Assembly (NCBI GenBank): GCA_014338405.1
Contig: JTDE01001391.1
Location: forward strand, 1 to 64,000
DNA: 64,000 bases
Source of the DNA: Paragonimus skrjabini miyazakii
Taxonomy: Eukaryota > Platyhelminthes > Trematoda > Plagiorchiida > Troglotrematidae
Reading direction: 5' to 3'
Below the pieces are notes generated by a model, which did not search any database, had not been told where the DNA came from, and saw only the letters and a list, made by a program, of their open reading frames with translations. A program made the position numbers and the translations under genes. This document shows, piece after piece, positions 1 to 11,405 of the stretch (positions within the stretch are counted from its first letter, which is position 1; the number at the start of each line of letters is the position of its first letter).

Positions 1-63
1 GAGGGATCAGTATGATAGGGAAGAGGACAATATGATGTAGAAATAATATATGACAGCAGTATA

Positions 64-92
64 GGTCGGGGAGTCAAAAAGTAATGCCATTT
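64..92 (+). repeat. Mariner left terminal inverted repeat
   Basis: A 29-bp end that starts directly after a TA. It matches the reverse complement of 792-820 over more than 20 consecutive bases beginning at the ggggagtc core. The outermost few bases differ between the two ends. Confidence 0.9.
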
Positions 93-171
93 TATTTCGG
101 ACAGGTATAATTGCCAACATAGGAACATGTATTATAACCAAAATAAAGCTGGTCCTCTGTGGATCACATCC

Positions 172-659
172 CTACTTCTCAACATAGTCACCGTTACGCT
201 GAATAGCAACGTTTCACCTTTCAATGAGCGCATGTATCCCTGCCTCGTAAAATTTTGTTGTCTGTTCTTTGAGCCACTTCTTCACTGGTTTTCACCTCCT
301 CGCCACTGGAATAATGTTTGCCTCTTAAACCCTCTTTCATGGGGCGGAAGAGGTGATAATCTGAAGGCGCTAAATCTGGTGAGTATGGGGGATGCCGTAA
401 AGTTGTCCACCCGAATGAGGCGATTGCCTCCCTTGTCTTGATGCTTGTGTGTGATCGAGCATTGTCTTGCAGAAGGAGGACTTTGCGGATTTTCATCCTT
501 CAAACGACGAACCCACCTGCATACATTGCTATAATCTACAGTATTGTCCTCAAACACATTTGTTAATCGTCTGTGAATGTTCATGGGGGTTTCCTCCTCA
601 GCAACAAGGAATTCAACCACTGCCCTTTGTTTTTGACGCAACTGTACGGGGGCAGCCAT
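172..659 (-). pseudogene. Mariner transposase remnant, middle deleted
   Basis: Read leftwards from ATG 659-657. The first about 55 codons encode the N-terminal helix-turn-helix DNA-binding region (starts MAAPVQLRQKQRAVVEF). Near 485-495 this joins, out of frame, to the C-terminal part of the catalytic domain with LLLQDNARSHTS (second catalytic Asp) and PPYSPDLAPSDYHLF (third Asp of the D34D motif). The region with the first catalytic Asp is absent. A further frameshift near 250 and a TGA in place of a Trp codon near 210 precede a recognisable C-terminus ending NGDYVEK and a TAG at 174-172. It cannot encode an active transposase. Confidence 0.92.
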
Positions 660-791
660 TTTGAATTTTCCTTGTGAGTCTAAAAACATGAAAAGTAAGA
701 AACAAACTGTTACATAACGTAAATGATATAATCATTTATAACTGGGAAAAAATTCAGGTAATTTTATGAAAAATTTCACCAGAATTAAAAA

Positions 792-820
792 CATCGGCAT
801 TACTTTTTGACTCCCCCTCG
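792..820 (-). repeat. Mariner right terminal inverted repeat
   Basis: The partner of 64-92, ending in ctccccctcg immediately before a TA. Directly beyond that TA the LINE fragment begins. Confidence 0.9.
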
Positions 821-821
821 T

Positions 822-1441
822 ATAATGCTTGTGTGCGTTCCATTTTGCTCTATGGTTCGGAAACGTGGCCTGTTCGCAAGGAAGATATCAACAGGCTTGC
901 GGTGTTTGATCATCGTTGTCTCCGCCAAATAGCCCATATTAAGTTGATTGATCGCGTGAGCAATGTGGCCGTTCGCCGACGCGTATTCCGGAACGCTCGG
1001 GATACGCGATCATTTGGTCAACTACTTACGGTGGACAGTTTGCGATGGTTGGGTCACGTACTCCGTATATCATCTGATCGTTTACCGTACCGGGCATTAT
1101 ATATTGAGACCACCAAGAGTTGGGTAAAACCGCATGGTGGTCAAGCATCAACGTGGTCCCGAAATATGAAGACCCTGACTGTTCCATTGAGCAGTGGGTA
1201 GGTTTCGCCTACCTGGCTGGGGTCCTCGTGATCACTCAAACCGCTGGTTGGTGACGCTATCCGAGATTGCAGTGTGTCTGCATCCATACCATTTCTAGTT
1301 CTTTCGCTTAGTCTTTTATTATTTTTCAAACTTCTTAGTAGCTTTTTGTTCTAAGATTGTCCACGTCACTGTTGAGGTGAACGGCGGCCCGAGCCACAGT
1401 ACCTTTTGGTCAGGCTGATGGCTGCTATGATAATGATGATG
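822..1441 (+). mobile_element. LINE 3' fragment (C-terminal end of endonuclease/RT ORF plus tail)
   Basis: The open stretch 833-1201 encodes the C-terminal region of an endonuclease/reverse-transcriptase LINE common in flukes, recognisable by LLYGSETWPVRKED, LAVFDHRCLRQIA and RWLGHVLR. A one-base shift produces the TAG at 1199-1201. Reading continues in another frame through a conserved LPGWGPRDH block. The 3' tail (1260-1441) aligns by eye with the tail of the longer copy at 33350-33570 and ends in a GAT/AAT-type simple repeat, as in RTE-like elements. The copy is 5'-truncated and dead. It starts exactly at the mariner's TA. Clade (RTE-like) is inferred. Confidence 0.85.
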
Positions 1442-4422
1442 TTTGGCTGAGTTGTCTGTAAAGTGAGTGCATTTAACGACGTGGGGCAGTGAAAGCCTTA
1501 AGGGAGCGGTCTTGCTGATGACGTCTTCCATTTATAACTTGATTGTTTGTCTGCAAGGTAAAGTAACCTTGATACTGAATGTTTGAATATAGGCGTGGCT
1601 ATTTTTGGTGTTTACTTTTCTTCCCATCTCCTTCTTTTCTCCCTTCTCTTTTGCTGTACAGTGTTTGCATTCTTCTTCCTGGTTGTATGGCAGTTAAGCA
1701 TCATTTTGAACCACTGATGTATTGCTGTTCATGGTGATGATGACTTTTGAAAGAGGTTTTTGTGGATGGAAACCGAATATTTATCGAACGGAGTATTTAA
1801 GTTTTCCTTTCTTGTGGTATGCAGAACACCGACAAGTAGGTTACGTAAAGAAGTTGAGGATTGACCATTTTCGACCGTTGTTAAGCTTGTTTCGGACCAC
1901 ACAGGGACATGCTGTGGAAACAAAAACCCAAACGGTATACATCCTGCATACTTTCTTAATGGCTTTGGTACAATATGCAACTATAATTTTTGGAGCTGTT
2001 TTGCAAACACTATAGGGGGCCGTTGAAGTTTTCAGGTTGTTACACTTTGATTCCAGGACGGCTTCAACATTTTTCGAAGATATATTTGACTCGTTACTGG
2101 CGTCAGGAATATGTCTACACGCACTGGATGTATTGGGTGACAGATTCCTGTTAAGTCATATTTATTATTTCGAGTCTATGGCAGACCTTATTAATTATCG
2201 AAACCGATACGTGGCTCAAATCTGCACCACCGTTGATAACTTCCGCTGTGTGCTCAGTTTAGATGTGGAACAACAACAACAGCATCATATTGATATACCA
2301 GTGTGACAACCCGCTTTAGCGAGACGATGTCATTTAGATTTCGGGTAAAGCCTATAAGCGCCTAATGTTTGTGCACTTTAAACACCTACCCTGGACCTTT
2401 TATAAAAGCACAGGGAACCCAAACGACTGAACATAAAGCTTGGGTATTCCTTTCGGAAGGCATTGTTTATCGCATCGGACAGTTCCAGTGTAGATGACAA
2501 GGCTGATGAAGCCACAGACTGTTCGCGCATGTAAGGATCAGTATTAGCCAGTCGTTCCAAAACCGAACTCGTATTTCACTCGAGTCTAGTATTAAATGAT
2601 CCTACGATGGGGAGTCAGAAACATGGTATCTCGTGTAAACTACGTGGCAGTAAATGGTCGTCAGGTGACTTGGAAAGATTCGTCCGGTGAACACAAAAAG
2701 TTACTATCTGCACTCGGTATAAAAAACAACTACCTTTTAGCAAAGACATTCTAACGCAACTGTTGCGTCTCTCCTCCCCCAACATTGACAAGGTGTTCGA
2801 GTCTGAAGGAACCCGACCTAACCAACATCAGATTCATTAACGACATGTAACTTGGGTCATTATTAGTTTTGTCCAGGCTTCTTTGAGATGGATAGTCTTC
2901 TAGAAGATTGGTACTTGGCTTTCGTTATCCCTGTGCATAATTGAGGCAACAGACTAAGATACCGTCCAACCCACAGTTTGTGCTGTTAGTGGGATGTTAC
3001 GGTTAAGTTGACCCGGAGTGAAAGGTCTATTACCGGAACTTTTTCACTCTGTAAGCCATTTCTACACAGCTTGCCTTCTCAGGTTATAAACTGGATTGCC
3101 GAATTTATCAAAACCTGCTATTGCAGTGTAACGCTTAGCTCGGAGTTATTTGAGGAAACGTGCTTAACCTGTGAGGTACTTGAGAGTTAGTTGCTGTGAC
3201 CACTACACTTCTTAATTTCTGTGAAACACCTCTATGGGTAACTCATATCACCCAGCCTCTCGAAGATTTTGTTCAGGAGGACTGTTATAGGTTCATTCGT
3301 TTGTTCAGTCCCATGCGTGATTCCTGTCTGCTTCGAAGTGCAATCGTTATTTATCTCGAGAGTTAGTTTACTGTAAAAATTACCTTAAGCACCCATATGG
3401 AAGCTGTGCTGATGATCCAGAAAAGTCGTGGCATATTGTTTCAGGCCGACCAGTCAGTGCCCAAAGGTAGGAACGGGAGGCCGATGAAGCGCCATTTTAA
3501 CCGATGAAAGTAGCGTTCTTCTAATACCCCAAACCGTTTTTATACCCCTTTGTAGAATCTACCAGATCACACTTTGACTACTTTGCTGAGACTTGTTCCA
3601 CTGTTTGACAGACTCTATACGGCGTAGATACCGTCAACGAGTAAATTTGAAGTGATGCAAGGACTCACATCTGTAGGAAAACTTAACAAATTAGGTTCCT
3701 TTTCCTATTCTTTCAGGCGATTAAGAGCGTATCAAATAGCGACGCGATAGAGTGCCAGATGCTGTTCTTTTGTAAACTTTCTCCACCATAAAGTGGTAAA
3801 CGTTTGGAATAAGTTACGGGAAAATTTTCTGTTATTTACCTCAGCTGCAACCTTTAAGGGTTAACTTAATATATGTTAGCTGCCGTTTTCAGGCATGTAA
3901 GCAAGCAGTAATGTTTGCTTCTTTAGTTCAGACGTGCCTCGTTAGTACCTTTAATATTCTAACCTAAAATCTCCTGTTCATTTTCGTTCGGTACATAACT
4001 TTCGGACTGAAGTATTCCCTTAAGCTCCCTTTTCCTCTTTCCTTTAATTTACTGTGCGTTATCTTCGTAGTATGTAGCGCAACAGATATTGCGATTCTTG
4101 TCTTTCGTTATTGATAGGGAATCTTTCATGCTTATTAGAGTGCATACATGAATAGTCCGATATTTGGGAAACCCATAAAATTGCGCAGTACTGGTTGTCG
4201 GACTGATACTAAGTGCCTCTGATGTTACCATACCGCCTTTGAAAATTGATGCGAACTGAATCCGAAGTAAATTCTTGAAACTCCTGCCGTTTTGTTGGTC
4301 TATTCCGTGTATTGTTTTCACGTTTTGATTTCAGACCGTGTTTATTTCTCTGTTCGGAGCGAAGTTTCGACCACAGTGTTGCCGAAGGTTTTGTTGTATT
4401 TAGCGTCGTATACGTTTGTTTA
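1442..4422. other. Intergenic stretch upstream of PNO1
   Basis: About 3 kb in which I recognise no conserved coding exon, RNA gene or intact mobile element. Open stretches such as 1722-2015 and 2037-2306 have no recognisable motifs. The PNO1 promoter, and possibly a 5' leader exon, should lie at its right end. No TATA-type core promoter can be asserted by eye. Confidence 0.5.
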
Positions 4423-4506
4423 ATGTCGAACGACGAAGTCCGGACTTTAATTGTGCCTACTACTAGGCGAACGCCTCTCCGCAGTATCTGGTCTTCCATG
4501 GTTGAG
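4423..4506 (+). CDS. PNO1: PNO1 exon 1 (start not certain)
   Basis: First recognisable exon of PNO1/Dim2, the KH-domain assembly factor of the small ribosomal subunit. It encodes about 28 residues ending RRTPLRSIWSSMVE, matching the conserved entry to the N-terminal KH-like fold (VPxxRxTPLKxxW in other eukaryotes). It ends at GAG 4504-4506 followed by the donor gtaatt. ATG 4423-4425 is the last in-frame Met before the conserved block, and residues encoded upstream of it look non-coding. Known PNO1 proteins are about 250 residues with a charged N-terminal extension. This start gives about 186, so either the extension is lost in this lineage or it is encoded in an upstream exon I cannot see. 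Confidence 0.8.
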
Positions 4507-4540
4507 GTAATTAACTCATCTTATGAATCGATTCTGTTAG
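4507..4540 (+). other. PNO1: 34-bp micro-intron of PNO1
   Basis: Begins gtaatt and ends ctgttag. Its removal joins two phase-0 exons and replaces an in-frame stop with an uninterrupted PNO1 reading frame (SSMVE followed by VLTKQLKL). Introns of about 30-40 bp near 5' ends are a known habit of trematode genes. Confidence 0.87.
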
Positions 4541-4774
4541 GTCCTAACCAAGCAACTTAAGTTGATGGTTTGCTTGAGCACACGTACAAAGGCGTGGAGG
4601 ATATTCTTAAAGACTTCTCCAGAAACCAAAGATCCTATTCATCTCCAAAAGGGACACGATTTTGTCCATGCTTTCCTGAAAGGCTTCAAATACGAAGATG
4701 CTCTTGCAGTTGTTCGGATAGATGGAATATATGTGGAAAGTTTTCACATCATGGATGTCAAGCAAACACTAAAG
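4541..4774 (+). CDS. PNO1: PNO1 exon 2 (N-terminal KH-like domain)
   Basis: 78 codons, phase 0 at both ends, donor gtatct after AAG. It encodes the N-terminal KH-like domain of PNO1, with the signatures ETKD, DFVHAFLKGFKYEDALAVV and IYVESFHIMDVK, which align residue for residue with the family blocks ETKD, DFVKAFxLGFxVEDALALI and LFLESFEITDVK. In other eukaryotes this fold binds the endonuclease NOB1 and contacts the 3' end of 18S rRNA on pre-40S particles. A two-residue insertion appears before the ETKD block relative to the human protein as I recall it. Nothing in this exon looks damaged. Confidence 0.94.
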
Positions 4775-6073
4775 GTATCTTGGATAGCTTTAGCAGTTCT
4801 TCGGTTATTTACTGATCTACCGTTTAACTCTTACATAAGTTCCTCGGGTTTTTAGGCGGTTATTTTTCATGCCTGTCAGTCATGCAAAATAGTGTTTCTC
4901 TTCTTGGTTCTGTATCTTCACCTGTGATGGATGTCTGTCAATGAATACCTGCTCAGTTCGAGCGTTTTTGTGGTCATAACAAGGTCACTTTAGATGTGAT
5001 AGGTGTCCCAACTTAACCGACTTACAGTTTCCTTCTAGTAATGAATTCATCAAACACAATGAAGGACGTGTCTGCTATCGCGAGGTTGTTCATAACTTCC
5101 AGTCATAAAGTTTAATGTTAACCATGATTCTGCTGAATATCTTGGCAGGATTTTTCAGATATCCAAGTGTAAAAGCCCAGGATTCGAACCGACGGTTGCA
5201 AATACTGTTCTCTGTACCGTATGTGCCTTAACATTGATATCAAACCACTTACAGAGATTCACTTATTTGCACACAATTATTAGTCATTTTCCACTTAACC
5301 TACCTACTTACCTAAGGTAAGATATTTCTCCTGGACATATTGAAATACACTCTCGTTAATAATAAACAAATAAAATGTAAATGTCAATAATCTCTCAGCA
5401 TTGTATTTTACTTCAACTGATAAGGCGCATTTTGCCGTTATCTCGAAAATTCCGTTGAGTCATGGAACACTAGGTGTAGCGAAGATGTTTTCAATAAAAT
5501 CTCATTACACCGTAACGGCTACTTGATTTTGGCCAATTATGTGTTAGTCGCCTATGTATCGATCGAATGAGTCAAGGCAGTTGAGCGACTAAAAGAACTT
5601 TTCTTGCACACTCAAGATTAGGCTACGTAATCAAGGCGATGGCGATTGCCTTGCCACTAACCGACATTGACTGGCGAATGAATTCCGATCGGTACGGTTG
5701 GACGGGCAACTAACACCTATTTGACTTCCAAAAGCATGAGACAGTGGGACAACAGTGTGACTTTTGACCAACTCCATGCTTTGCATGTGGCCGCTTTTAT
5801 TTTGGTGTTCTGTGAGTGTAACAGTCTGGTAAAATTTTATCGAAAACATACAGGTGTTATCCATGGGTTGCATTCTGGTGAATTTTCATCAACTCGCTTT
5901 TCTAGTCTCGGTTGTCTATGTAATGACAGTCCATGTTGTTTGATGTTGTACGGTCCAGACGAGTACAAGTGTTTTGACTACCATTGGATGATGGGATACA
6001 ATATATTTCACTTGCACCGTAAACCACTTGGAAAGCGAATGTTTAAGTCAATGCCTTTTTTACTTTTAATTAG
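4775..6073 (+). other. PNO1: PNO1 intron 2
   Basis: A 1,299-bp intron between donor gtatct and an acceptor with the pyrimidine-rich tract tttttacttttaattag. It contains an antisense tRNA-derived repeat (5178-5231). No other feature was recognised. Confidence 0.85.
5178..5231 (-). repeat. tRNA-derived SINE-like fragment (A and B boxes)
   Basis: On the minus strand a perfect RNA polymerase III B-box (ggttcgaatcc, 5190-5180) lies downstream of an A-box-like aaggcacatacggtacagag (5229-5210). Box order and spacing resemble a tRNA gene, but no cloverleaf closes, so this is taken as a SINE-type relic inside PNO1 intron 2. Confidence 0.45.
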
Positions 6074-6316
6074 GGTGATCACATGGCTCGGGCTGTTGGA
6101 CGTATTTGCGGTGCGAAGGGTCGTATTCGAATGTGCGTGGAAAACGCCACACGCACTCGAATTGTGGTGGCGGATGAAACAATCCATATATTGGGCAGTA
6201 ACGAGCGCATTGCAGTAGCTCGGCGTTCCATCTGTGATCTGATTCTCGGTTCCCCGCCAAACAAGATTTTTGGTAAAATTCGGACGCATGCAGCTAGGTT
6301 GGATGCAGCGCTTTGA
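6074..6316 (+). CDS. PNO1: PNO1 exon 3 (C-terminal KH domain and stop)
   Basis: 80 codons plus TGA 6314-6316, entered in phase 0 from exon 2 as DVKQTLK then GDHMARAVGR. It encodes the canonical C-terminal KH domain: ARAVGRICGAKGR (GxxG-type loop, GAKG here against GKGG in most PNO1 proteins), the highly conserved VENATRTRIVVADETIHILG block, and the C-terminal signature LILGSPPNKIFGKIRTHAA. In the family this domain binds RNA near the 18S 3' end and holds the pre-rRNA for cleavage. No damage is seen. I found no canonical AATAAA in the first kilobase downstream by eye. Confidence 0.96.
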   Translation, partial: GDHMARAVGRICGAKGRIRMCVENATRTRIVVADETIHILGSNERIAVARRSICDLILGSPPNKIFGKIRTHAARLDAAL

Positions 6317-8403
6317 ATGGCGTTTGAGCCCACTGTGTGTGTCACCAGAATCATCCGGTCAACGTGGTTTCTGATTGTCCATGTTGTTGCACTTGCGGGC
6401 AAACAGTGGTCACTTTTCTTGGTGGACAGTGATTGACTTTTGTAATTATGTGGTGCCCTATTTCGTATACACTTTTAAAATATCAAACGTACTCTGGATT
6501 CTATTTTCTAACTGTTATCACAGTGCATACTCACAAACCCGGACTACCTCTGATCTGTCAAACCTCTGCCTGCTTTTCACAGTTGAGGGTGTTGGAATAG
6601 TTGGTTCCAATTAATGCTCTACACTGTACACAAGCGTTGCTGTTGACAAAGTGCTGTTTGTACTCTGGGCAGCTTCTTGATGATCACAAGACCACATGAG
6701 TTCTTTGTCTAACTATATTCAATGTTGTTGGAGTACGCAAACCCGATCAAACATGTCTTCAAAATGTATGAAGGTGGTGCGCTTTAGGTAAACTACTTTC
6801 TGATGGGAGTTACTGCTTTAGGGTTTCTACGTTTAAAAATGACCGTTTGCATTGCGTCCCCGCAACTGAATTAGGAGGTGTCTGCTGGCTTTTTAACGCA
6901 ACGGGTCACATGCGATGTTAAATTTAACGGTTACTACTTGTTCAGCCTTTTTCTGCCGTGACACTTCTCACACTTGTGTGACTGCATCTTCTTGCACGAC
7001 TGATTAACATAACAACTGTATTTACCTGATTTTAGGTTTTCCGGTGTCTTCACGATATGGTCACATCCATGCCGGGTATAATTCCGTCAATGACCACAGT
7101 CCCAACGTTTTAACCAACTTAAGCTGTGTATCAGTAGAATTCTTTAGGATATGAAGGCTAGTTTGGCGAAGTGGGTTTCTATATTTGAGTCTGTTTCCTC
7201 GAATACTGGACGTCTTGACGTAAGCAGTTTGGTTGTGTTCGGTCTCTGTGTGATGCATCCAAGCATGGATATTTGTCAGAACCCGCCTGCGTTTGACACT
7301 AAATGGCTAACACTGTTTGAAACTAATCTCAATGCTTGATCGGAGAACGACATGCTGGTTTGCAGCCATCAATCCGCACAGATTAGTTACGTACGCTGTC
7401 TATAAACTGTCATCCTCTCCTTGGGACTTTCTGAAGGTTTACGAGTGTACATTATCGGTGTATTCAATCTCAGGTTGAGTACTACACAGTTTTATTGTCG
7501 ACTTTACGATTATCACTGTGCTGGTGAAATTTGAGGGATACTGTCACCAAATCTCATTCGGATTGTTAGGTTATTGTCTCATACCCCTTGGGTTATAGTT
7601 ACGCTGCGTCTCTACACCTATGCATCATATGTTCCATAGCCTTCTGCATGATGTCTCGCTCCAAACAACGATGATGATGATGCAGCGTTCACTGATTTTG
7701 GTACTAGCTATTCGGTTCATGCTACACCGCCTAAAGATATTAGCATACGGAAAGATTACCAATAGAAGAGTGCTTCCCTGAACGAGATCCGATTTTTCTT
7801 TTTCCTTAGGATGTTCATTGTAGAAGAAATGGACAGCTGATTTTCTAATCCTGATCATTGAAAATTTGTTACCCACGCTTGCCGCTCAATAGTTCCATAG
7901 TTTCTTTGTTTCAAAGCGAAATTCAAAGGTATTTATTTCAGATTATTTAATCTGTTCTGAATAATCCGGTTATTGAGTAAGAATGTTATAAAATGTTGGC
8001 AAATATTGTACACTCTCACCAATAACTCAAAATGTTAAATTATTTGTCTTTCACATTGATAAATGAAATGAAGTCAGTGACGTTAAATAGAAATAGAAAG
8101 TTTCAATAAAGAATTAATGTATCAAATTGGAAAATAATTGATAAGATGATAAACAAAAATGCTGCTAAACTAACATCCGCACAACCTTGAACTCGCACCG
8201 ATCGGCGTGATTTGACACAGCCGGGTTGGGGTGAAAGTGTCACTAACATAGAAGGGCACCAATCTGGTGCTCACAACCATGGGTGTTGATTTTTGAGGAC
8301 GACGTCTTCCATTTTTGTCCACTAAATCAATTACAGCAAATGACATGGATAAATAAGATCAGTGTTTCCAACAAATTCTGATCGATAGAGGAGGTTGGTG
8401 GTA
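6317..8403. other. Convergent interval between PNO1 and the choline transporter
   Basis: About 2.1 kb holding the 3' untranslated regions of both genes, which run toward each other. Open stretches at 7061-7339 (both strands) and 7625-7876 show no family signature. No repeat or RNA gene was recognised. Confidence 0.5.
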
Positions 8404-8409
8404 TTTATT
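8404..8409 (-). promoter_or_regulatory. SLC5A7: Candidate polyadenylation signal of the choline transporter
   Basis: TTTATT on the plus strand reads AATAAA in the gene's direction, about 100 bases past the stop codon at 8512-8510. It is a plausible distance and the nearest canonical hexamer seen. Usage is untested. Confidence 0.45.
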
Positions 8410-8509
8410 TCACTTAACGATGATCGAGTTACTCTACAAGGCGATGTTATGCCACTCAATAATTGATCGTTGCTGCTCATTCTATCGAGACTATAATATT
8501 TTCCTTCTT

Positions 8510-9441
8510 CTAGTTGGTGTATTTCTTCTCTGGTGGATTCATCAGTTTTTTGATTGCAACTGAATTGACTTCATCGCCAATCTCTGATTTTGTCAGATCC
8601 GTTTTTTGCAGCTTGAGTGCATCGATTACAAATACCCCGTCCGTTTTGTTTACGACGTCGGCTTTCCCGTCAGTTTCCTCTTCAGGATGATCCACACGTA
8701 TCGGCAGTTTTGTGACTCGAATCGAAGGTCGATTGTATCGATTTCCGATACGGATGGAGCCGGTGGTGGATGCGCGTTCTTTGTAACAATGGAAAACGTC
8801 GTATTTGAGTCTTTTTGAGTCGGCACGGAAGCACACATCAGTGGTGTAGGAGACTAAGACGATGACCAAGAAACTGCATATCATTGCGAATGTCTTGCAA
8901 GGGAACCGTTGATAAAAGTCAGTGGGATCGTCGTAATAGTATGGATAGCGAAACAGTGGTGGCAGGCCAAGCAGGGCTTCACCTGAAGTGAGACGCACGA
9001 ACAATCCAACGATGTAGCCCGCAACCGATCCATAAGTGTTCGAAAACCGAATGTAGAGTACGCATATTAGCTGAGGGAACAAAATCACATAGACCAAATC
9101 GGAACACAAATACCACAGTCCGTAGATTGATCTGATGTAGATAGCTAACAGACATGCCAATGCGCCTACCACGAAGATGCTGACGCGCATCACCCACAAG
9201 ATTTGCCTTTCAGTTGCGGATTGCCAGAAGACTGGCTTCACGACGTTTCTGGCAAACATGGAGGCAGCTGAGAGGACGGATGAGTCGGCTGAGGACATGA
9301 CCGCAGCAGACACTGCACCGAGACCCACGAAGGAGACCCATACCGGACAGAGATAACGTAAGACCAGTGGCAGCACGAGTTTTGCATCTTCAGGTGCTAG
9401 CATGGAATTATTTGCCCCATCGAAGTCGGTCATATTCCAAT
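8510..9441 (-). CDS. SLC5A7: High-affinity choline transporter, terminal exon
   Basis: Large last exon (932 bp), entered through acceptor tttcctcag in phase 1: its first two bases complete the Asp codon of the conserved DWN-x-T sequon, whose Asn is a glycosylation site in mammalian CHT1. In order it encodes the extracellular loop, the hallmark sodium:solute symporter stretch GLGAVSAAVMSSADSSVLSA, the loop SMFARNVVKPVF, then IYGLWYLCSDLVYVILFPQL, NTYGSVAGYIVGLFVRLTSG and KTFAMICSFLVIVLVSY, which are the last membrane helices. A hydrophilic cytoplasmic tail of about 100 residues diverges from vertebrates. The protein co-transports sodium, chloride and choline into cholinergic nerve endings for acetylcholine synthesis. 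The frame is intact to the TAG. Confidence 0.96.
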
Positions 9442-11405
9442 CTGAGGAAAATAAGAAAATCAGGAAGCATAATTTGTGGAATAACCCGGTCATTTATCAC
9501 ATTTTCATGAAAGACAAACAGCAGACAAATCTGCGACGTCTTTTTAGTTAATTAGAAGTAGAATTAATGCGATCTCGATTAGATTGCTTGTTTGATCATT
9601 AACAATTTAAACTGATCTCCATGGTTAACCATTTTCACACAGCAACTAGTCATGGACGTCAGTGACTGGACCTCAGTTGTTGATGTTGGTTGAAATGAGA
9701 AAGAAAAATTCCTCTTATTCACAAAAGTAACAAAAAGGAAAAGAAACGATCTTAGTAGGCGAAGTCTTTATGTCCAGGTTCAACATCAAGCATAATGGTA
9801 TTTACACTGCGAACAGAATACCAGGTTGCAAGTGTGAGTGAGGCAAATTCTAAAAGACAACGTACGGCCCGCAGGTTACATTGTCTAATTTCAGGAACCT
9901 CTTTTACTTACAAGACAGTTCATCTGAAAAACGGCGACATGCAAATCGTCAAATTTGACCAAACCCCATCTCTCCTAGCGTCTCCAGCGACATACTCTAG
10001 ACGTCGCTCGGAGCCCTCTATGTACAGCCTCCAAAGATGACTTCCCATAGATGATCTCGGTTCTGGAAACAGCCCTACCCTTAGATGTACTAGCTTCTGT
10101 TTAATTTACTTTACGTCAGCTTACTGAGTTAACAACCAAATCAGCAGCTTCCGCAACCTCATTGTTAAAAAATAGTTCTGCGTAGTCACCTTAGTCTAGC
10201 GGGAGCTAAGAACATTTTAATGCTAAACGATGCAACCGGAAGTGTTTAGCAGGATATTTTCTACTGTCATCTGTGCTGTTTGGAACCTAACGACGGTTGC
10301 GATAATCAGTAATTCTATCGTGGTGACTGTAATAGACAGCTTATCGCTACACATCTGAGCATCGAAGATGGCGTTAAGTTTGACTTGATGAATAAACCCA
10401 AATAAATGATTTCAAAGTTAAATTCACACTTGCATTCTTTCCGACTGCTTCCAAGTTATATCATTAGCTTTAGCAGCCGTTACAAGACGTGCTGACTACT
10501 CCTTGTGTCAATGCTCTTATTCGTGTATTCTGCATAACTGTCTCAGTAGACTCATGCAACTTCGGAAACGATCATTCCCTTCATAAATTTGAATAACATA
10601 GACCAAACAAAAGGGTTGATAGATTTATTCAATCGTCAGTATTTGAAAACTTGGATTGTTACTTTAAACGGGTGAATAAGTGTCAACGAATTCGTAAAAC
10701 CTGCTAGGTTAACCAAAGCACGTAATGAGGTGATTGGTTATTGTGGATGTTGGGCAGAGGATTTTGGTGAGTGAATTTGGGTACGTAATTAGTCATTCAC
10801 GGTTTGGTTACTGGCGTTATTACAGAGCTTGCGGACACCGGCCAAATGATTATCATCAGGTAGAAGTTTGTAGCGTTGTAGACCTTTCTTAGAACTGTAC
10901 AAAAACGGTTAGGCTTGAATTTGTACGGGTAAATTTTTGCTAACTTACTAGTCGATTCCGTGCATGAGGTTTGGCCATAGCGTCTTATGTAACTGTTCGT
11001 GTAAAAGTTAGATTAGAATATCTCTAAAGTGTTTTCTTTCAACTATGACTACATAAAAATCACGTACTAGTAAGAAGTGTGGTGTATGTGTCAATTGTAA
11101 AGCGATCCATTTGTGAAATTTTAGGTCTCGGTTTGATTCGAACCAACGACATGAAACACATGCTCATACGTTATGGAACCACGCCGAGAACCGGTAAAGT
11201 TCACCATGGGATTTCATTACTCATTCACCCCACTCTGTATGCAGCACATCATTTGGGAGATTGACTACCTTACTAGAGCTCTCTCGAGGAACCGACCTTG
11301 TCATTCACTAAAACAGTCAGTTAGAATCAGTGTATTACCGGTAAATGCTATGGCAGATTTATAAATTATAGGGCGATCCGTTAACGAGATGTTCACGCTT
11401 CGTCT

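Larger units (their letters stand above)
64..820 (-). mobile_element. Internally deleted mariner (Tc1/mariner) element
   Basis: A 757-bp cut-and-paste transposon relic. It is bounded by imperfect terminal inverted repeats sharing the core ggggagtcaaaaagtaatgc, and each end is flanked by the TA dinucleotide (62-63 and 821-822) that mariners duplicate. The interior, read on the minus strand, carries the start and the end of a mariner transposase but not its middle. Intact mariners are about 1.3 kb, so roughly 0.5 kb is missing. It is non-autonomous, although ends this similar could in principle still be bound by a transposase supplied elsewhere. Certain as a mariner-type element; the subfamily is not determined. 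Confidence 0.93.

Noticed and set aside
1..63. Continuation of the LINE on the left side of the mariner
   Set aside because: The bases do not match the corresponding part of the long LINE copy around 32890-32950.
5721..6218. Plus-strand open stretch of 165 codons overlapping PNO1 exon 3
   Set aside because: It runs through the intron and covers the start of exon 3 in a different frame from the PNO1 KH domain; no independent family signature.
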